Below the pieces are notes generated by a model. It was not told where the DNA came from. It saw nothing but the letters and a program-made list of their open reading frames with translations, and did no database searches. Made by a program: the position numbers and the translations under genes. This document shows, piece after piece, positions 1 through 33,773 of a stretch of 64,000 nucleotides of DNA (position 1 is its first letter; every line of letters starts with the position of its first letter). Source of the stretch: Scatophagus argus (lineage: Eukaryota > Chordata > Actinopteri > Scatophagidae); assembly GCF_020382885.2 (NCBI RefSeq), contig NC_058501.1:19588001-19652000 (forward strand), read 5' to 3'.

Positions 1-548
1 GTGTGACTGATGCAGCAAAGGGACATCAGACTGAAATATGACAAGACAAAACCTCCAGTGCTGTCCAAGTCTGTTTGGCAGCATTCCTGTCTGTGCACCT
101 GCGAACATCTCAGCACTGAGCACAAAACACACCTGACTACTGCAAAGCCTCAGCTCTGTTCAGTTTGGCTCAGCAACAATTTTGCAACTGATTAGTTGCA
201 TGAATCATCATTTTACATTCAAATTATTAACTGATCAGTTGAAAAAAAAGAATCATTTTACTGCAAATAGTAAAAAAAAGTCAGTTATGAAATCTGTAAT
301 CACACAGTTGATGGACAAAAAAAACAAAAAGGGAAACTTGAAAAAAAAGACAAAGAAAAAAAGAAAAACATTGACCTGCATGACAGCAGACCGAGGCTAA
401 AATAATTTTCCTGTAATGGACATGACAAGTAAATGGAATAAACCCAGATGCCAATAATGAGTTTACAGCCACCAAACGTGGTCACACATTTAACCGATAC
501 CACACATGAGCAGGATCATCTATCTCATAATAGCCATTTGATTCTTTA

Positions 549-22001
<21,453 letters not shown>

Positions 22002-22480
22002 TTCAGTCCCCGCTTTCTGTTCTTTTGTTCATTCAAACATGCGAGTTTTGGCTCTTCCTTTCCGGCAGTCCTCTCATTCCTCAGGCAGAATCGGAGGAGG
22101 AGGAGGAGGTGGTGGGGGATGGGGTGGGGGGGCTTGGTCGCGTCACTGAAGTTGTTGCGTCCGATGTCCTGAACGAACCGGGCAAGGAACCCCTCCTGAG
22201 AGCCTCCAGATAGACCAGAGACAGGGCTTAAAAAATAAATAAGGACAAAAAAAACCCACGCCGTACCAGCCTGTTGAAAGGGGCGCCGGTGAGTATAGCT
22301 GCTCCTGGGGGAAGATAAGTAAAACCGTGTCTGAGGGAATTTGGGAGAGAGGAAGCGGGCGAGTCGGAGTGAGGGAAGTTTCTGACTCTCCGACACACTA
22401 CAGCTGATGCTGTGCTAGTGCCGATGGTCCCTCACTGGCCTCCGGCTCGGACTGTACCATCAGCGAGAGGAGAGAAGGGG
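22002..22480 (-). promoter_or_regulatory. map7d1: map7d1 5' UTR and CpG-rich promoter region
   Basis: Upstream of the candidate start ATG (21999-22001), the sequence turns G+C-rich with many CpGs compared with the AT-rich surroundings. It contains a purine block with GGAGGAGGAGGAGG (about 22095-22110). No TATA box is obvious. It is read as 5' UTR plus promoter of the minus-strand gene; the transcription start cannot be fixed from sequence alone. Confidence 0.55.
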
Positions 22481-24128
22481 GTGGACTACGGTTGCTACCT
22501 ATAGTATTGTTTGTGAAATACTAGCTAGATTTAACGTTATGGAAAACAAATACAGTGAGCGCCAGGTGGTGATATACTTATGTTATAATCTTGAAGCAAA
22601 CTTTCCTGTTAAAAGCATATTTCTTTATTTGAAGAAAATGACTGTCCCCCCTTCGTTCTTATTGGTTCTTCCACCTTCGAAACTACAATGCTCACACTGC
22701 CAGGTCACAGTTCACATTCAATATAAACCTTCTCCCTTTGACCAGCATGTTTGCTATAATTTCTGCCATGTTTTTGGTTTTGGCTAGTTGCTTGAAGTCC
22801 TCTCAGACATCTGATTAAAATGCGGCATAAATAAAGATTAAGTTTATCAATATCACTCAATGGGATTGCCCTAACCGCACACTGCAGTCAACAAAATACT
22901 CAAACGTAGCAAGGAGATTATAAGGAAACTATAAAAGATGAAAAACTTGAACTGTACTTGGCTGGAATGTCTTTTCAAAAATCGATGGTCAAAAACCCTG
23001 GTGAGCTTGTTATATTCAGTGGGTGGACTACATCTTCCTATCCCTTCACATAAACATAGAAACCAGTAAACATTACCATGAAATATATGGAGGCACTTTA
23101 ATGATGATTTTCCTTCCAATAAAACACAATATTTTCCTCCTGCAAGAGTGATCTACTACATACACGCTTGCATTTTAAAGGTGTATGTCAACATGCATTC
23201 ATATTAAGACAGGAAGTCTTTCTCAGTGTCTCCAAATGACATTCAGCCATATGCATTGTTAATAGTTTGTTGGAGTTAATAGATGGTACATGCATGAAAT
23301 TTCAGTGAAAGGAGAACACTAGATTTTCTTGTCAGCCTGGTTTTTGTTTTGGATGATGGATGTTTGATGTGTTAAACAAGTTACTCCACCTAAGACAGAA
23401 CTGCTGTCATATATTTAGAGACAACACAACCCAGTTCAGAACATTCAACTTAAAAAGTATGGTTGTCACATAACAATTTTAAGCTCTGCAGAGTGTCTTC
23501 CCATCTACCACCTGTGGATCTCTTAGAGCATCTGCCAAGGTGGGGGCTGGGCCAGGGGCTGATCGGCACGCTTGAGAGGGGACACCCTGTCAAAAGGACC
23601 CCAGTGGGGCTCTTTTGTGCAGCTGTTGAGTCGTGTTCACCCAAACCCCCAAGAGCCACCTGTCACTGCAACTGGAAAGTGGGGGGTTTTTCAAGGAGAT
23701 GGGGGTTGGGTGGGCTGGAGAGTGTGTCGTTGATAGGTTTTACAGAATTAAAGCTGAAAGAGTGACTGCTAAATGTCTGCATGTCTCAAAGTCTATTGAC
23801 AATTATGTCATTCTTCTTAACTGTCCTTGATGACTTTACGCCATCCTCAAAACATGGTTTAATCAAAGACCACACTCCCCTTGAAGTCTCTTGATTCAAG
23901 TACTATCAGTAATTGAATCACAGATAAGTAAGGTATTTCATTTACCGAGAAAAGGAGCAATTAAGAGTTAAGTTTCCACTCCTTTCAAGTCAAGGAAAGA
24001 TTGAAGGAGAGCAGGAAACATCTTTGAGTGCTAATGAAAGATCAACAGCTTCATATATCAGCCAAAACTCAGGCTTTACAGGAAACAGAAACCAAACTCA
24101 GTTAATTCAACAGTCACTGTCATAAAAG

Positions 24129-24151
24129 GATCAATAAAGTATCTATCTATA
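24129..24151 (+). repeat. LINE-tail-like fragment
   Basis: GGATCAATAAAGTATCTATC resembles the 3' tails of fish Rex1-type non-LTR retrotransposons, which end in ATCT microsatellite repeats. Only the tail is present. Confidence 0.35.
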
Positions 24152-27100
24152 ATGAAGCTGAAGATGAGAGAGTTAAAATGTGGAAAGCAGAGATGTATTT
24201 CTATTATTTGAGTCAGATAAGTATTGATTAGGCTACAGCACACCAAAACCTGTAGGAGAGGAAACTGCAATAAAGCTCTGTTGAACTTCATTATCTTTTT
24301 TGTACATGTTGTTCTGGTACATTATGTAAACATAAAACAAATGTTCAAATGGTTTATTATTTTTAGTTTAAAAACAGTTTTTTATTCCTTCCTGTTACAG
24401 ATTTTGCATTTACCATACATCATAGTAAAGTGACCAAAACACAGATGTCACAAACATTAACTCTGCTTTTCAAGTGCCCTGCAGATGCACGTTTTTAGAT
24501 CTTTTGTGCTGCTTCTTTAGCCATCGTACTGAAACCTTCCAGACCTTTCATCCTTTCATTCTCATCTCTATACCAAGCTCTTGAGCCAACACGTGCACAC
24601 ACTTGCACACAAACACCTGTGCGCACACACACACAAAAAAACTGTTTTCTGAAAAAAAGTATCAACAGCAGTCATCATATTGATATTTGTGAGCTTTTGA
24701 TATTGGGGATATATATTTTTACAGAAACAGGACACACTGGGAATGGCGTTATTTGTTGATTTTTGTTGGAAAATATACACCGACCTGTATAAAAGGACAC
24801 ACATTTGTAGACTTAGATTAAAATCAACATTAATTTTTTTTTAAAAAATGGCAAACTGGTTGATTTATTTTACTTCTGAGCACTTGTCACAGTTTGACTT
24901 CTAAACTGTAATGTGGAAAAGGAATGACTTTAACAATACTGAAAGTGGATCTGACAAATAATAATATACTATCATGCCAACAACAAAGGAACCTTATTAC
25001 AAATAAACCATCGCTATAAAACCTTGAACACAAGACAGAGGTGCTTCAGCCAGCAGTCTGATAGGAAAATTAAAGAGCTCAAGATAAAAGCATACCTCAG
25101 AGTCAGGAGGAGGCGGAGGCGTGTCCATTTATCACACATCACTGTACCGTGCTGCGCTAATGAGCCATTCAGAGTAAGGTGGATGCAGATAAGAGAAAAT
25201 AGCTCAGTTGGTCTCCATTAGCTGCATTTTAGATGTGCTCAAATGTTGCGTGTCTTTTCAAAGTTCTGCAGACCGAAAAAGTGATAAATGAAGGTACACG
25301 TAAATACGTTCCAGTGCTTTTAGCTGTCTTTCTGCTTTCACAACCCTCTCTTGGTTTATTGTTTTGAATTCATGCCAAGTTCTGCAAGCAACCTGTGAAC
25401 CTGTGTCGTCTCCATTTGTGTACCACTTGTGTGACCTCACTGCAAACACAGGAAGTGAAGAGCCCCCCCCCCTCTTCCCTTAAAATCCATGACAGGGCTG
25501 AAAAAAGGAATTGATTTTGGAGCTGCAGCTGCACTCTTCACATAACACACAGAGACCCCCTAACACACACATCTCATTAAACTGCCACTGATTACCGTGA
25601 GCAGTTCATGCCTTGCAAAAAAAACAACAGACAGTTAACAGAGAACATTGGGAATAAGGGAGTAAACACTACTGAGAGGGTGTGATTGCATCAGTAAATA
25701 CACACCCTGAAAAACGAGGGGAACCAAGGGAGGAGATAAAAAAAAACGCAGATTGGGAAAAAAAGCTCAAAAGAAAAGGAACAGGGAGTTGCAGACAATA
25801 AGGAAACTGATACCACAGAAGAAAAGAGAGCTGCTGATAAGGATTTATCTGTGTGAAGATAATGTTAACTAACTAGTAACGTCCTGCTTCCTCTAAATAT
25901 TACAGAAGTGTATTGCTTCTGAAATAGTGCAAAGTCAGAGCTTCTTTTCACAATAAAAATGATCATTGCGACTGATGGGAATAGCATTAGTTTGAATCAG
26001 AGTACTGGACCAGTTATAATGACCTGAAGGAAGTTGTCGGGCACAAGTCTATGCCACTGCGACTGCAGAACTACCTGAGCTAACTGATCTAACAAACACC
26101 AACTGAGGCTAACCGAGGCAGACTGTAGCTATAACTGCAGCCATAACTCGACCGGACCAACACACCACGTGAGAAAGCAAAAGGTTAGCTCAGAAGAAAA
26201 TTCCTACTGTGAATTCTTCCTCGTAGAATGCACAAAAATTGGAATGACGAGTTTTCTTGCAGTATTTGCACACCATCAGGAGAAAGAGGAAGATGGTCAC
26301 CACCAGCACCGCCAGTCAGTCTGGAGGTCAGCCACCGTGAATGGCAAGGGTAACCCTCAGCCTGGTAATAAAACAACAATAGCAGGAATGTTCAGAATGT
26401 CCCCAGAGAACATAGACCCAGTCTATGTTATAGACTACTGAATACACTATCTGTGCCTTTAGCAAATGGTAGGTCGCATGGAAGCAGGAGGGGTGGGGTA
26501 GCATAAGGGAAGGGCGGGTATGAGGCTAATTCACTATGATGTATTTAGTGGTAAAATATGTTTGTTTGCACCTTTGTAATCTATTCTAGCAAAGACAGTT
26601 TTGCACATGACATTCACAGGATGTCACTAGGGTCTGGCCACTGGCATACTTGCTGGTTCAGTTTGCTGACAGGTTTCACTGCATCACTTCTCAAAGTCAG
26701 CACAGTCAAAGGTCACCTGCACCTGTAAGGGGGTGGGGGGGGCTGTAAATTTAAATAATTTACGACCATGTTGTCTTTTATTTCCCTTAGTGTGATTTAA
26801 TACTTAACACTGCAAAAATGTGTGTGTATGCATAGACAGAGAGGTAGAGAGAGATAGAGTGTGGGAGAATTCCCTGTTTCTTTGTGTTTCTCTCTAGGGT
26901 GCTGGGAAAAGAGTGCTGTTTAGTCTGAATCATCTGAGTTTAGTCTGCGAGTCTTTGTGAGCTGGAAGTTTGACTCGCATCAGGAGGTCTTGAACTATTG
27001 TAAGTTTAACATCCAACCTACTTGATGTACTTGACCCATCATTTGTATAGCTCAAGCTCCATCAACACCGGATCTTTCGTTTTTTAATGGCTACCATGTA

Positions 27101-27578
27101 GCCATGTCTCCAAGAAATGATGTTATATGAACTAGCTTGCAGCAGCAAATGTATTTATAAGGGACCCATAATAGGAACCAATTATGTTTTCTCCTAACAT
27201 GATGAGTAAATGTTGTTAAATCAGTGTAGATGGCAAGTTGCAAAACAGACTCAGAGTGTGACGTTGTCAGACGGTGGTTTGTGGTGTTGGAGTCCTGTAC
27301 TGTACAAGCCGGATACCCACCTCAACCACCTCCAATGCAAATCTGGTGAGGCGTATAAATGTAATGTTTGATTCAGCGAAACAAACATTATCTCTGAAAA
27401 TATTCCAAGATTTACGTTTCCCTGATTTACATATTTGCTGCTGCAAATTAGTTCTATGTAAACATAATTTCAAGGCGACAGGATTGAGCCATGATAACCG
27501 TGATGACATCCTCAGGGTAACTTTTCAAAGTTTTAAGAGCTAACACCAGAAACATTACACTAACACCATATGGCATAC

Positions 27579-27666
27579 AGTACAGACAGTAGACCACCAC
27601 TGCTCATCAGTACAGACAGTAGACCACCACTGCTCATTAGTACAGACAGATCACCACTGCTCATTA
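27579..27666. repeat. 30-bp tandem repeat, three copies
   Basis: Two full 30-bp units (27579-27608 and 27609-27638) beginning AGTACAGACAGTAGACCACC are nearly identical. A third copy (27639-27666) is slightly shortened. It is a small minisatellite in the spacer. Confidence 0.85.
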
Positions 27667-28084
27667 GCACCGCTGCACTGATCTTCCTTGAACAGTTTCT
27701 TCTCGTCCTCTCCAACAACAGGTGGTATCACCAGAGGCTCATGTGATTCCACAGCAGTATGTCTCAAACAGCAGAGAGCCTGGCAGACCATGACGTAATG
27801 GCCGAAAACGTGCTATCAGTTAGAAGCGGGGCCAAAACACGTGGAGTTGGCTCCTCTCTCCACTCACCCCCCCAGGGGCCCCTCTCTATTCTCCTTTTCC
27901 TCGTCACCCTCACCCTCACCCTCAGCCCCACCACCTCCCTTCTGCTCCACCGCACTCTGTTTGTGAGTGCATGAATCGCTCCATTTCACCATACCCAACT
28001 CCCAGCCCACTACCAATCCCACAACTGCTTCAATAATAGAAGTCCCCCCCTCCCTCTGCTTTCATTTCCATGACAACCCACAAT

Positions 28085-28086
<2 letters not shown>

Positions 28087-28134
<48 letters not shown>

Positions 28135-28140
28135 GGAGAG
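28087..28140. repeat. (GA)n microsatellite
   Basis: About 54 bp of almost pure AG/GA dinucleotides with a few interruptions. Confidence 0.9.
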
Positions 28141-29883
28141 GAAAATAGCAAAGGCAGGAAAAAATGTGAATGAGAGGGTGGGAGTGCCGTCCCTTGACCT
28201 CTGGTTCTATTTGTAATGAAGGAAAACTCCACTACAAGAGCCTGAGTTTCAGTAAGGTTAAACTGGCCAGTCAAGAGAGCTCCAGTGGGAGCACTGCTCA
28301 GTCATCATGCGAGGTGCTTCAGTTTTGTGTAGGGCTTTTCAAAAAAGAATTTACACAGTGTGCTAGGAAAAAGAGGGGACCAAAGAGAAAGAAAACAAAA
28401 CAAGAAAAACAAGTCTTTGTTCACACTACAAGTACTACAGCAGCTAGATGCCGTTTACAGTGTTCACCATCACGGTGCAGCACACTAACGTGCTAACAAA
28501 ATACAGCTGAAGCTGCTGGTGAAGGTTGTTGGTTTTGCAAGTATTTTCAAGTATTGAACAAATTAAAGAGTTGACTTGATGATGGAGCTAGATGGAAACT
28601 AAAGAGATTAACAGTGTCATTACAGTACACCTGAGGGGGACATAAATACCTGTACAAAACCACCAACCACAGTATTTTTTGAGACTACAAAGTAATTACG
28701 GTACATCAGCACATCATCTGAAGATGATGCCTGTCTGTGTCAAATTTTGTGCCAATTAAGAAGATGAAAAGATTCTTTTCTGGATAAGTGTGAAATTTGA
28801 CCTGCTGTTGTTGCTATATGAAAATCCAGGTGAACACCAAAGTCAGTAGGATTCATCCTCTGGGGAATATGAATGTCTGCTGAGATATTTCCATCTAGAC
28901 CAAATACCCCACCAGCTGATGTGCTCTGCTCCACTTCTAGCGACTAGTGTGGCTACAGACATGGAGATGAAGACAAATCACAGAATGTAAAGATATAAAA
29001 TCCAAATAAAAGGAAAATGTGTTTTGTGCATCGCACATGCATCGATTTGGCTTAGAACAGAGAAAGTTTCATCTTCCAAAGGATTTCAAATTGCATGCTT
29101 TTACTTCATATAGATGCAAGAATGCACACTACTTTTACATTTTTTTACATTTTTGTTACCTTTGGAAAGGTCTCATTAATGAAACTAAAAGGTCATGGGG
29201 TCACTTCTCTGTGATAGAATTCATTGATTCAGTGTCATATGGATGGATGGCCTTCAGAGTGACACAAACAGAGATAAACAAAGGATGAAAGGTCTTGAGG
29301 TCAAACCCCAGCGAAGCTTTGTCACTCACACACATACACATAAGATTAGTTGCTTTAATTCAACTCCCAGGATTACAGTCAGGATTAATTCTATATGTCT
29401 CAGAACTGGTGAGAGAATATTTCTGTCCAGCTGTGAGTACAGCAGCTGTCCATTACTTGTGTTGTGTCTAGCCTGTTTGAATACTTGGCTACTCTTTTCC
29501 AAACTGAGCCAAAGTGGAAAAGAGGAGATAACATGAGACTATTGGCTTCCAGTCAATTGTTTGTGAGATTATTCCTTCCTCCCCCCGAGGGTCATGAAGA
29601 TAACAAGATATATTCCTATCAAGTGTTCCTGAGGGAGACAAATACTGCATCAGCAATTAACAGACGCATGCAATGACTGCGGCAAAAAACGACAGACCAA
29701 ATGATACTGTTTATACACAAGTCAAAATTCCAATACAGTAAAGTGTCATCAACACTCAGGGGAGTGACAACAATGCAAAGAATGTGCTCATAATCTGCAA
29801 TCATGATCGTGTTGCACACTTCTACTGCATGGTAAAAACAAACAAAACAAAACAACAAAAAAACTGTATGGCGTTTAGAAAGC

Positions 29884-29925
29884 AAATAATGAGGAGAACA
29901 GCCCTGACCATTCTCCTCATTATTT
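29884..29925. repeat. Perfect 15-bp hairpin
   Basis: AAATAATGAGGAGAA (29884-29898) and its exact reverse complement (29911-29925) flank a 12-nt spacer. There are no transposon-like ends or adjacent coding features. Confidence 0.8.
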
Positions 29926-32206
29926 CTGTACCATGTAAGATTTCTGTATCCTGTGCATGCATGTGGTAAATGTACGTGAGCACCTGCAGGCATGTAGTAT
30001 GTGCCCGTACACTTTATACAGACTTCAGTAATAGAAGCCCAACAGCCAGCTTGTTTGCGAGCTCTGTTGTTAATGGCACATTATAAAATGGATAATGAAT
30101 TGTTAATTAACAGGCTTTTGAAGTGGTGGTGCGCTCAGGACTAGAGACATGATTTACTTTTCAGAGCAGAAGCAAAACAACTTTGATTCTTGCTGCAACC
30201 GCATTGTTGTATTTTTAATCAAATCCTGCAAGAAATGGTCAAATTTAGATTTCCACGTGCCAAGTTGAGTCTAGGACAGTGGGGAGTGGGGCGACCTGTC
30301 CTATGGAAGCTGGCAAGAAAGAGGGCTGAGCTCAATAATCCCCAGGGTTGTGGGCCTCCCAGTGTGACGTCCTCAATCTCCCCCAAGACCCTGTCGAAAT
30401 CCCTCTGACAGCAGTCTGCATTATTTGCCTATCAGTGGCTTAGCTCCACCCCCTGGACAGAACCGAGATGGAGGGATTTAATGTGGACTAGAGAAGAAAA
30501 AAGAGAGGAACACTAGACAACACGAGACAATACCAACATTATTTCCTAATATATTCCCTCCGGTTCTTCAGACACATGTGGGAAACTAGAGAATGTGAGT
30601 CAGTGTGAACAATGACAAACTGTAACCTTGACTGTGTACTCTCTCCACTGCAAATGGATCTATTTTTCCTCAAGAACCAGTTGACACTGACTCGTTGCAC
30701 TAATATGTCTGATCAAAGCTAGCAGTTTGCATCCTATTAGCTGAACAACCCTAATGCTACTGTGTAATGAAGCTTATTGGAATAAGAAAGACTGAGGGGG
30801 TTGCACTCACATTACATTCAATTGGCTGCAATAGGAAATGAGTTTGGGGTGAAAGCTGCTGCCAACACTGTAGCTGTCAGTATTCACGTGTCTCAATTGC
30901 ACGCTCAGAGCTCACTCAATGCAAATTGGCATAAAGTGGCTGTTGTCATGTTTGACACAGCAATGCTAATGTCGCTTATTAGCAGCTTTAGTCAGGGCAG
31001 AGGACGTAATCAGTAACATTATCTGCTGGAAGTTTGACAGAAAACATGCAAGCGAACCCGACTTAACAACCTAGCTACCCGCTAACATGCTAATCATCAA
31101 CACAGAAATCCAACAGTGGAATAATATGTGTAATATCATATCAAGGGAATATTATTTTGTATCTTTCACATAATAATTTAATTATAGAAACAACAGAGGA
31201 GGAGGGGAGTGGATTTGGCATCACCCTAAGCATTCATTTCCCTTTCTGACACCATCCAAGGCCAATGGAGAAAGATGCCTGAGTTTATTTACTGTCCTTC
31301 TACAAGAGGTAAATCAAAAGTTTTGATATGTGCTGTGAGAGGCCCAATCACTGTTTTGGCCAAAGGAGACTAATAAATATATCATATCACAAGTCTATGA
31401 ACACAGGAAAGAGAAATGCCAATTTTGAATTACAGTGGCTGCAGCTCCAACCAATCCTAAATTATGTGCTTGACAGCATCTTAGGTGCAGGATGGAGAAC
31501 ATACATTAAAATATTTTCAGTTATGATTGGGTTTTGCAAGATCTTGAGCGCTTGTTTTGTCTCCTTTGATTAGTAAAAGACTGCACCCAAATAGGCACAC
31601 ATCTTGTCACACAAGGCCATGTGCATATAAATACATCTTTTAAAATTAGCGTTACAGCAAGTTGTTCAGAACAAACTATGAATAAGACATTACTAATATA
31701 TTTAGTGAATTCCATGATTATTAGGAGCCAAGCCCAGTCTCTGAGCCTTACCCCGACTGTCAGAGCACAGGAGCTGACATGTATCTGCCAATTAACAAGG
31801 ACTGCACTGTTGAGCTTATTAAAACTGATCTCACACAGACCTACTGAGACAGGCAATAATGACACACTGGGAAAAAAGAACAAATCAGGAAGGTGTGCAC
31901 AAATATTTTTTTAGACACGTGGAATGTGTTCCTGGTGCTTCCACCCCTTTTCATTTCATTCCATTTCTAATATTACTCGAGCCAACCTTCTAAAGTGTAA
32001 ACTCCAAACCCAGGTTTTAACACTAAACTCAAACCTTGAAGAAAAGAGGACAAGATAAAATGATTTTTCAGAAAAAAAGTCCTCACCTACAGTCTAAACT
32101 CACACAGTATACCAAGACCTTCACACAAGCACACACACTCACAAAGTCGGTGTTTCAAAGGAGATGTCAACATTGTGAAAACAGATGAGGGAACATGTGT
32201 GGAATT

Positions 32207-32500
32207 AAGCCTGTGAATATTCTCATTCATCCAGGTCATGGTTATCTCAAGGAAATTCAATCGAATGCAACTGGACTTAGTTATTTGTCTTTGAAGACGT
32301 TTCACCTCTCATCCAAGAGGCTTCATCAGTTCATGCTCGCTTGACTAGGCTGGGACTAGTCCAACTAGCTGGTGTGGAGACCCAGGTATTTAACCTCCAC
32401 AGAGGTTAAATACCTGGGTGGTGGGTGGACAACCTGAGAGGTGAAACGTCTTCAAAGACAAATAACTAAGTCCAGTTGCATTCGATTGAATTTCCTTGAG
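32207..32500. mobile_element. Foldback element, possibly Penelope-like
   Basis: Two perfect inverted arms of 66-68 bp (about 32244-32311 and 32435-32502) enclose a 123-bp centre. That centre has its own 18-bp palindrome (32380-32397 with 32402-32419). The unit is bracketed by a 12-bp direct repeat ATGTGTGGAATT (32195-32206 and 32501-32512), read as a target-site duplication. About 37 nt on the left (32207-32243) have no counterpart on the right. The arms hold the GAGAGGTGAAACGTCTTC motif that is widespread in fish repeats. Inverted, unequal copies and a hammerhead-like core suggest a Penelope-type element, but there is no coding region and a DNA-transposon foldback is possible. Confidence 0.65.
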
Positions 32501-33773
32501 ATGTGTGGAATTGTTTATCACTTCATCACTTCCTCCAGCCTACGTCACTCACTAAGGAGAAAAGTTCCTCTCTGTTACAAATGGCTGCATGCAGATAACA
32601 AGCCAGTCTGACAGTTTAAGGTTCTTGTTTATTATCTAAGAGAATTTCAACAAAATAGGCTATTCAATACAAAAGAAACTCAATGTTGAATGTCAAGACA
32701 TTCATCTTCAATACAGTCTTAAATAAAATATGCCCTTGAAGCAACATTATCGTTATCATAAAATCATTGTGATAGTACTGATTTTTAATGGGGAAAATAG
32801 TGGCTCTTTCATTCCCAGTCTGCACCCTAAACATCTGCATTTGAATTGGAAGTCCGACACCACCAGCTATGGGTCTTGAAGTGAGAAGAAGCTGGCTGTT
32901 CTGGGATTCTCAGTGAAGTACAGAGTGACAAAGCAAGAGGCAAGACAAGAGTAAATCTGACTGGTTTTAGTCATTGGCGAGAGAAGGAATTGCACTTTGA
33001 AAATGTAGGTGCAGATTCTTACATATTGTTACTTAATAACTTAGGTCCTGCTAAGTTTTCTGTAAGACACAGTAAAACAGCGTCATCAGAAGGCACCAGT
33101 AAAACAGCATTAAATATGTTTGCTTCCAGACAAATCACTACCCCGCTAGGCAGTTTTTACAAAGGCATAACAATCCCATTTGCCAAAGCCCTGAGCAAAT
33201 GTAAAATGACTTTTACATTCTAACTTACATGCACAAAAAACTGGAAAAAGCTGTTAAAATATTTTAAAACAGTACATTCACAGCCAACGTAACCAAAATT
33301 TATCCCGCTTTAAAACTCCAAACGCAAAAAAGTTGGTTCACTGTGTAAAATGTAAATAAGAACAAAGTGCAATCATTTGAAACAAACTTCTTGACAGTTT
33401 TACGAAACGTTTTTGATGTAGTAAAGTCCTCCATGTCATGTTTCACAAAGTGTCGTCCCATCCGTGCTTGTGAACAACTGAGCCTTTCATACCCGAGCAA
33501 GATACTATCACTTGTTAACAATTAACCTGTATCCCTTTTCGAGCATTCCACAGCTTTCCCAGTCTTGTTGCCTCTGTTTGAAAGGATTAATTAACATTAA
33601 TTAATTAACACATTCCTTCTTAGTTTTATACAGCGTCTCGACTCTTTTGAAAATGGAGTTATATATCAGTTCCGTGCACAGTCAGTTATGTTCGCCGCTG
33701 CCTCACGCCATCTAGACGACACAGGACCAGCCTGTTGATAAATCTGTCCTTTGATGTACAACATCAGCAGCCA

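Larger units (their letters stand above)
22481..33773. other. Intergenic spacer, no gene recognised
   Basis: This is 11.3 kb between the map7d1 promoter and the map3k6 stop codon. All open frames are short and unlike any family I know. Its contents are low-complexity runs, a 30-bp tandem repeat, one perfect hairpin and a foldback mobile element, listed separately. The last kilobase or so (about 32.6-33.77 kb) is probably map3k6 3' UTR: a minus-strand AATAAA lies at 32628-32633. Confidence 0.6.

Noticed and set aside
28170..28496. 108-codon plus-strand frame with a basic stretch
   Set aside because: It follows a GA microsatellite, has no homology I can recognise, no supporting splice structure and an AT-rich context.
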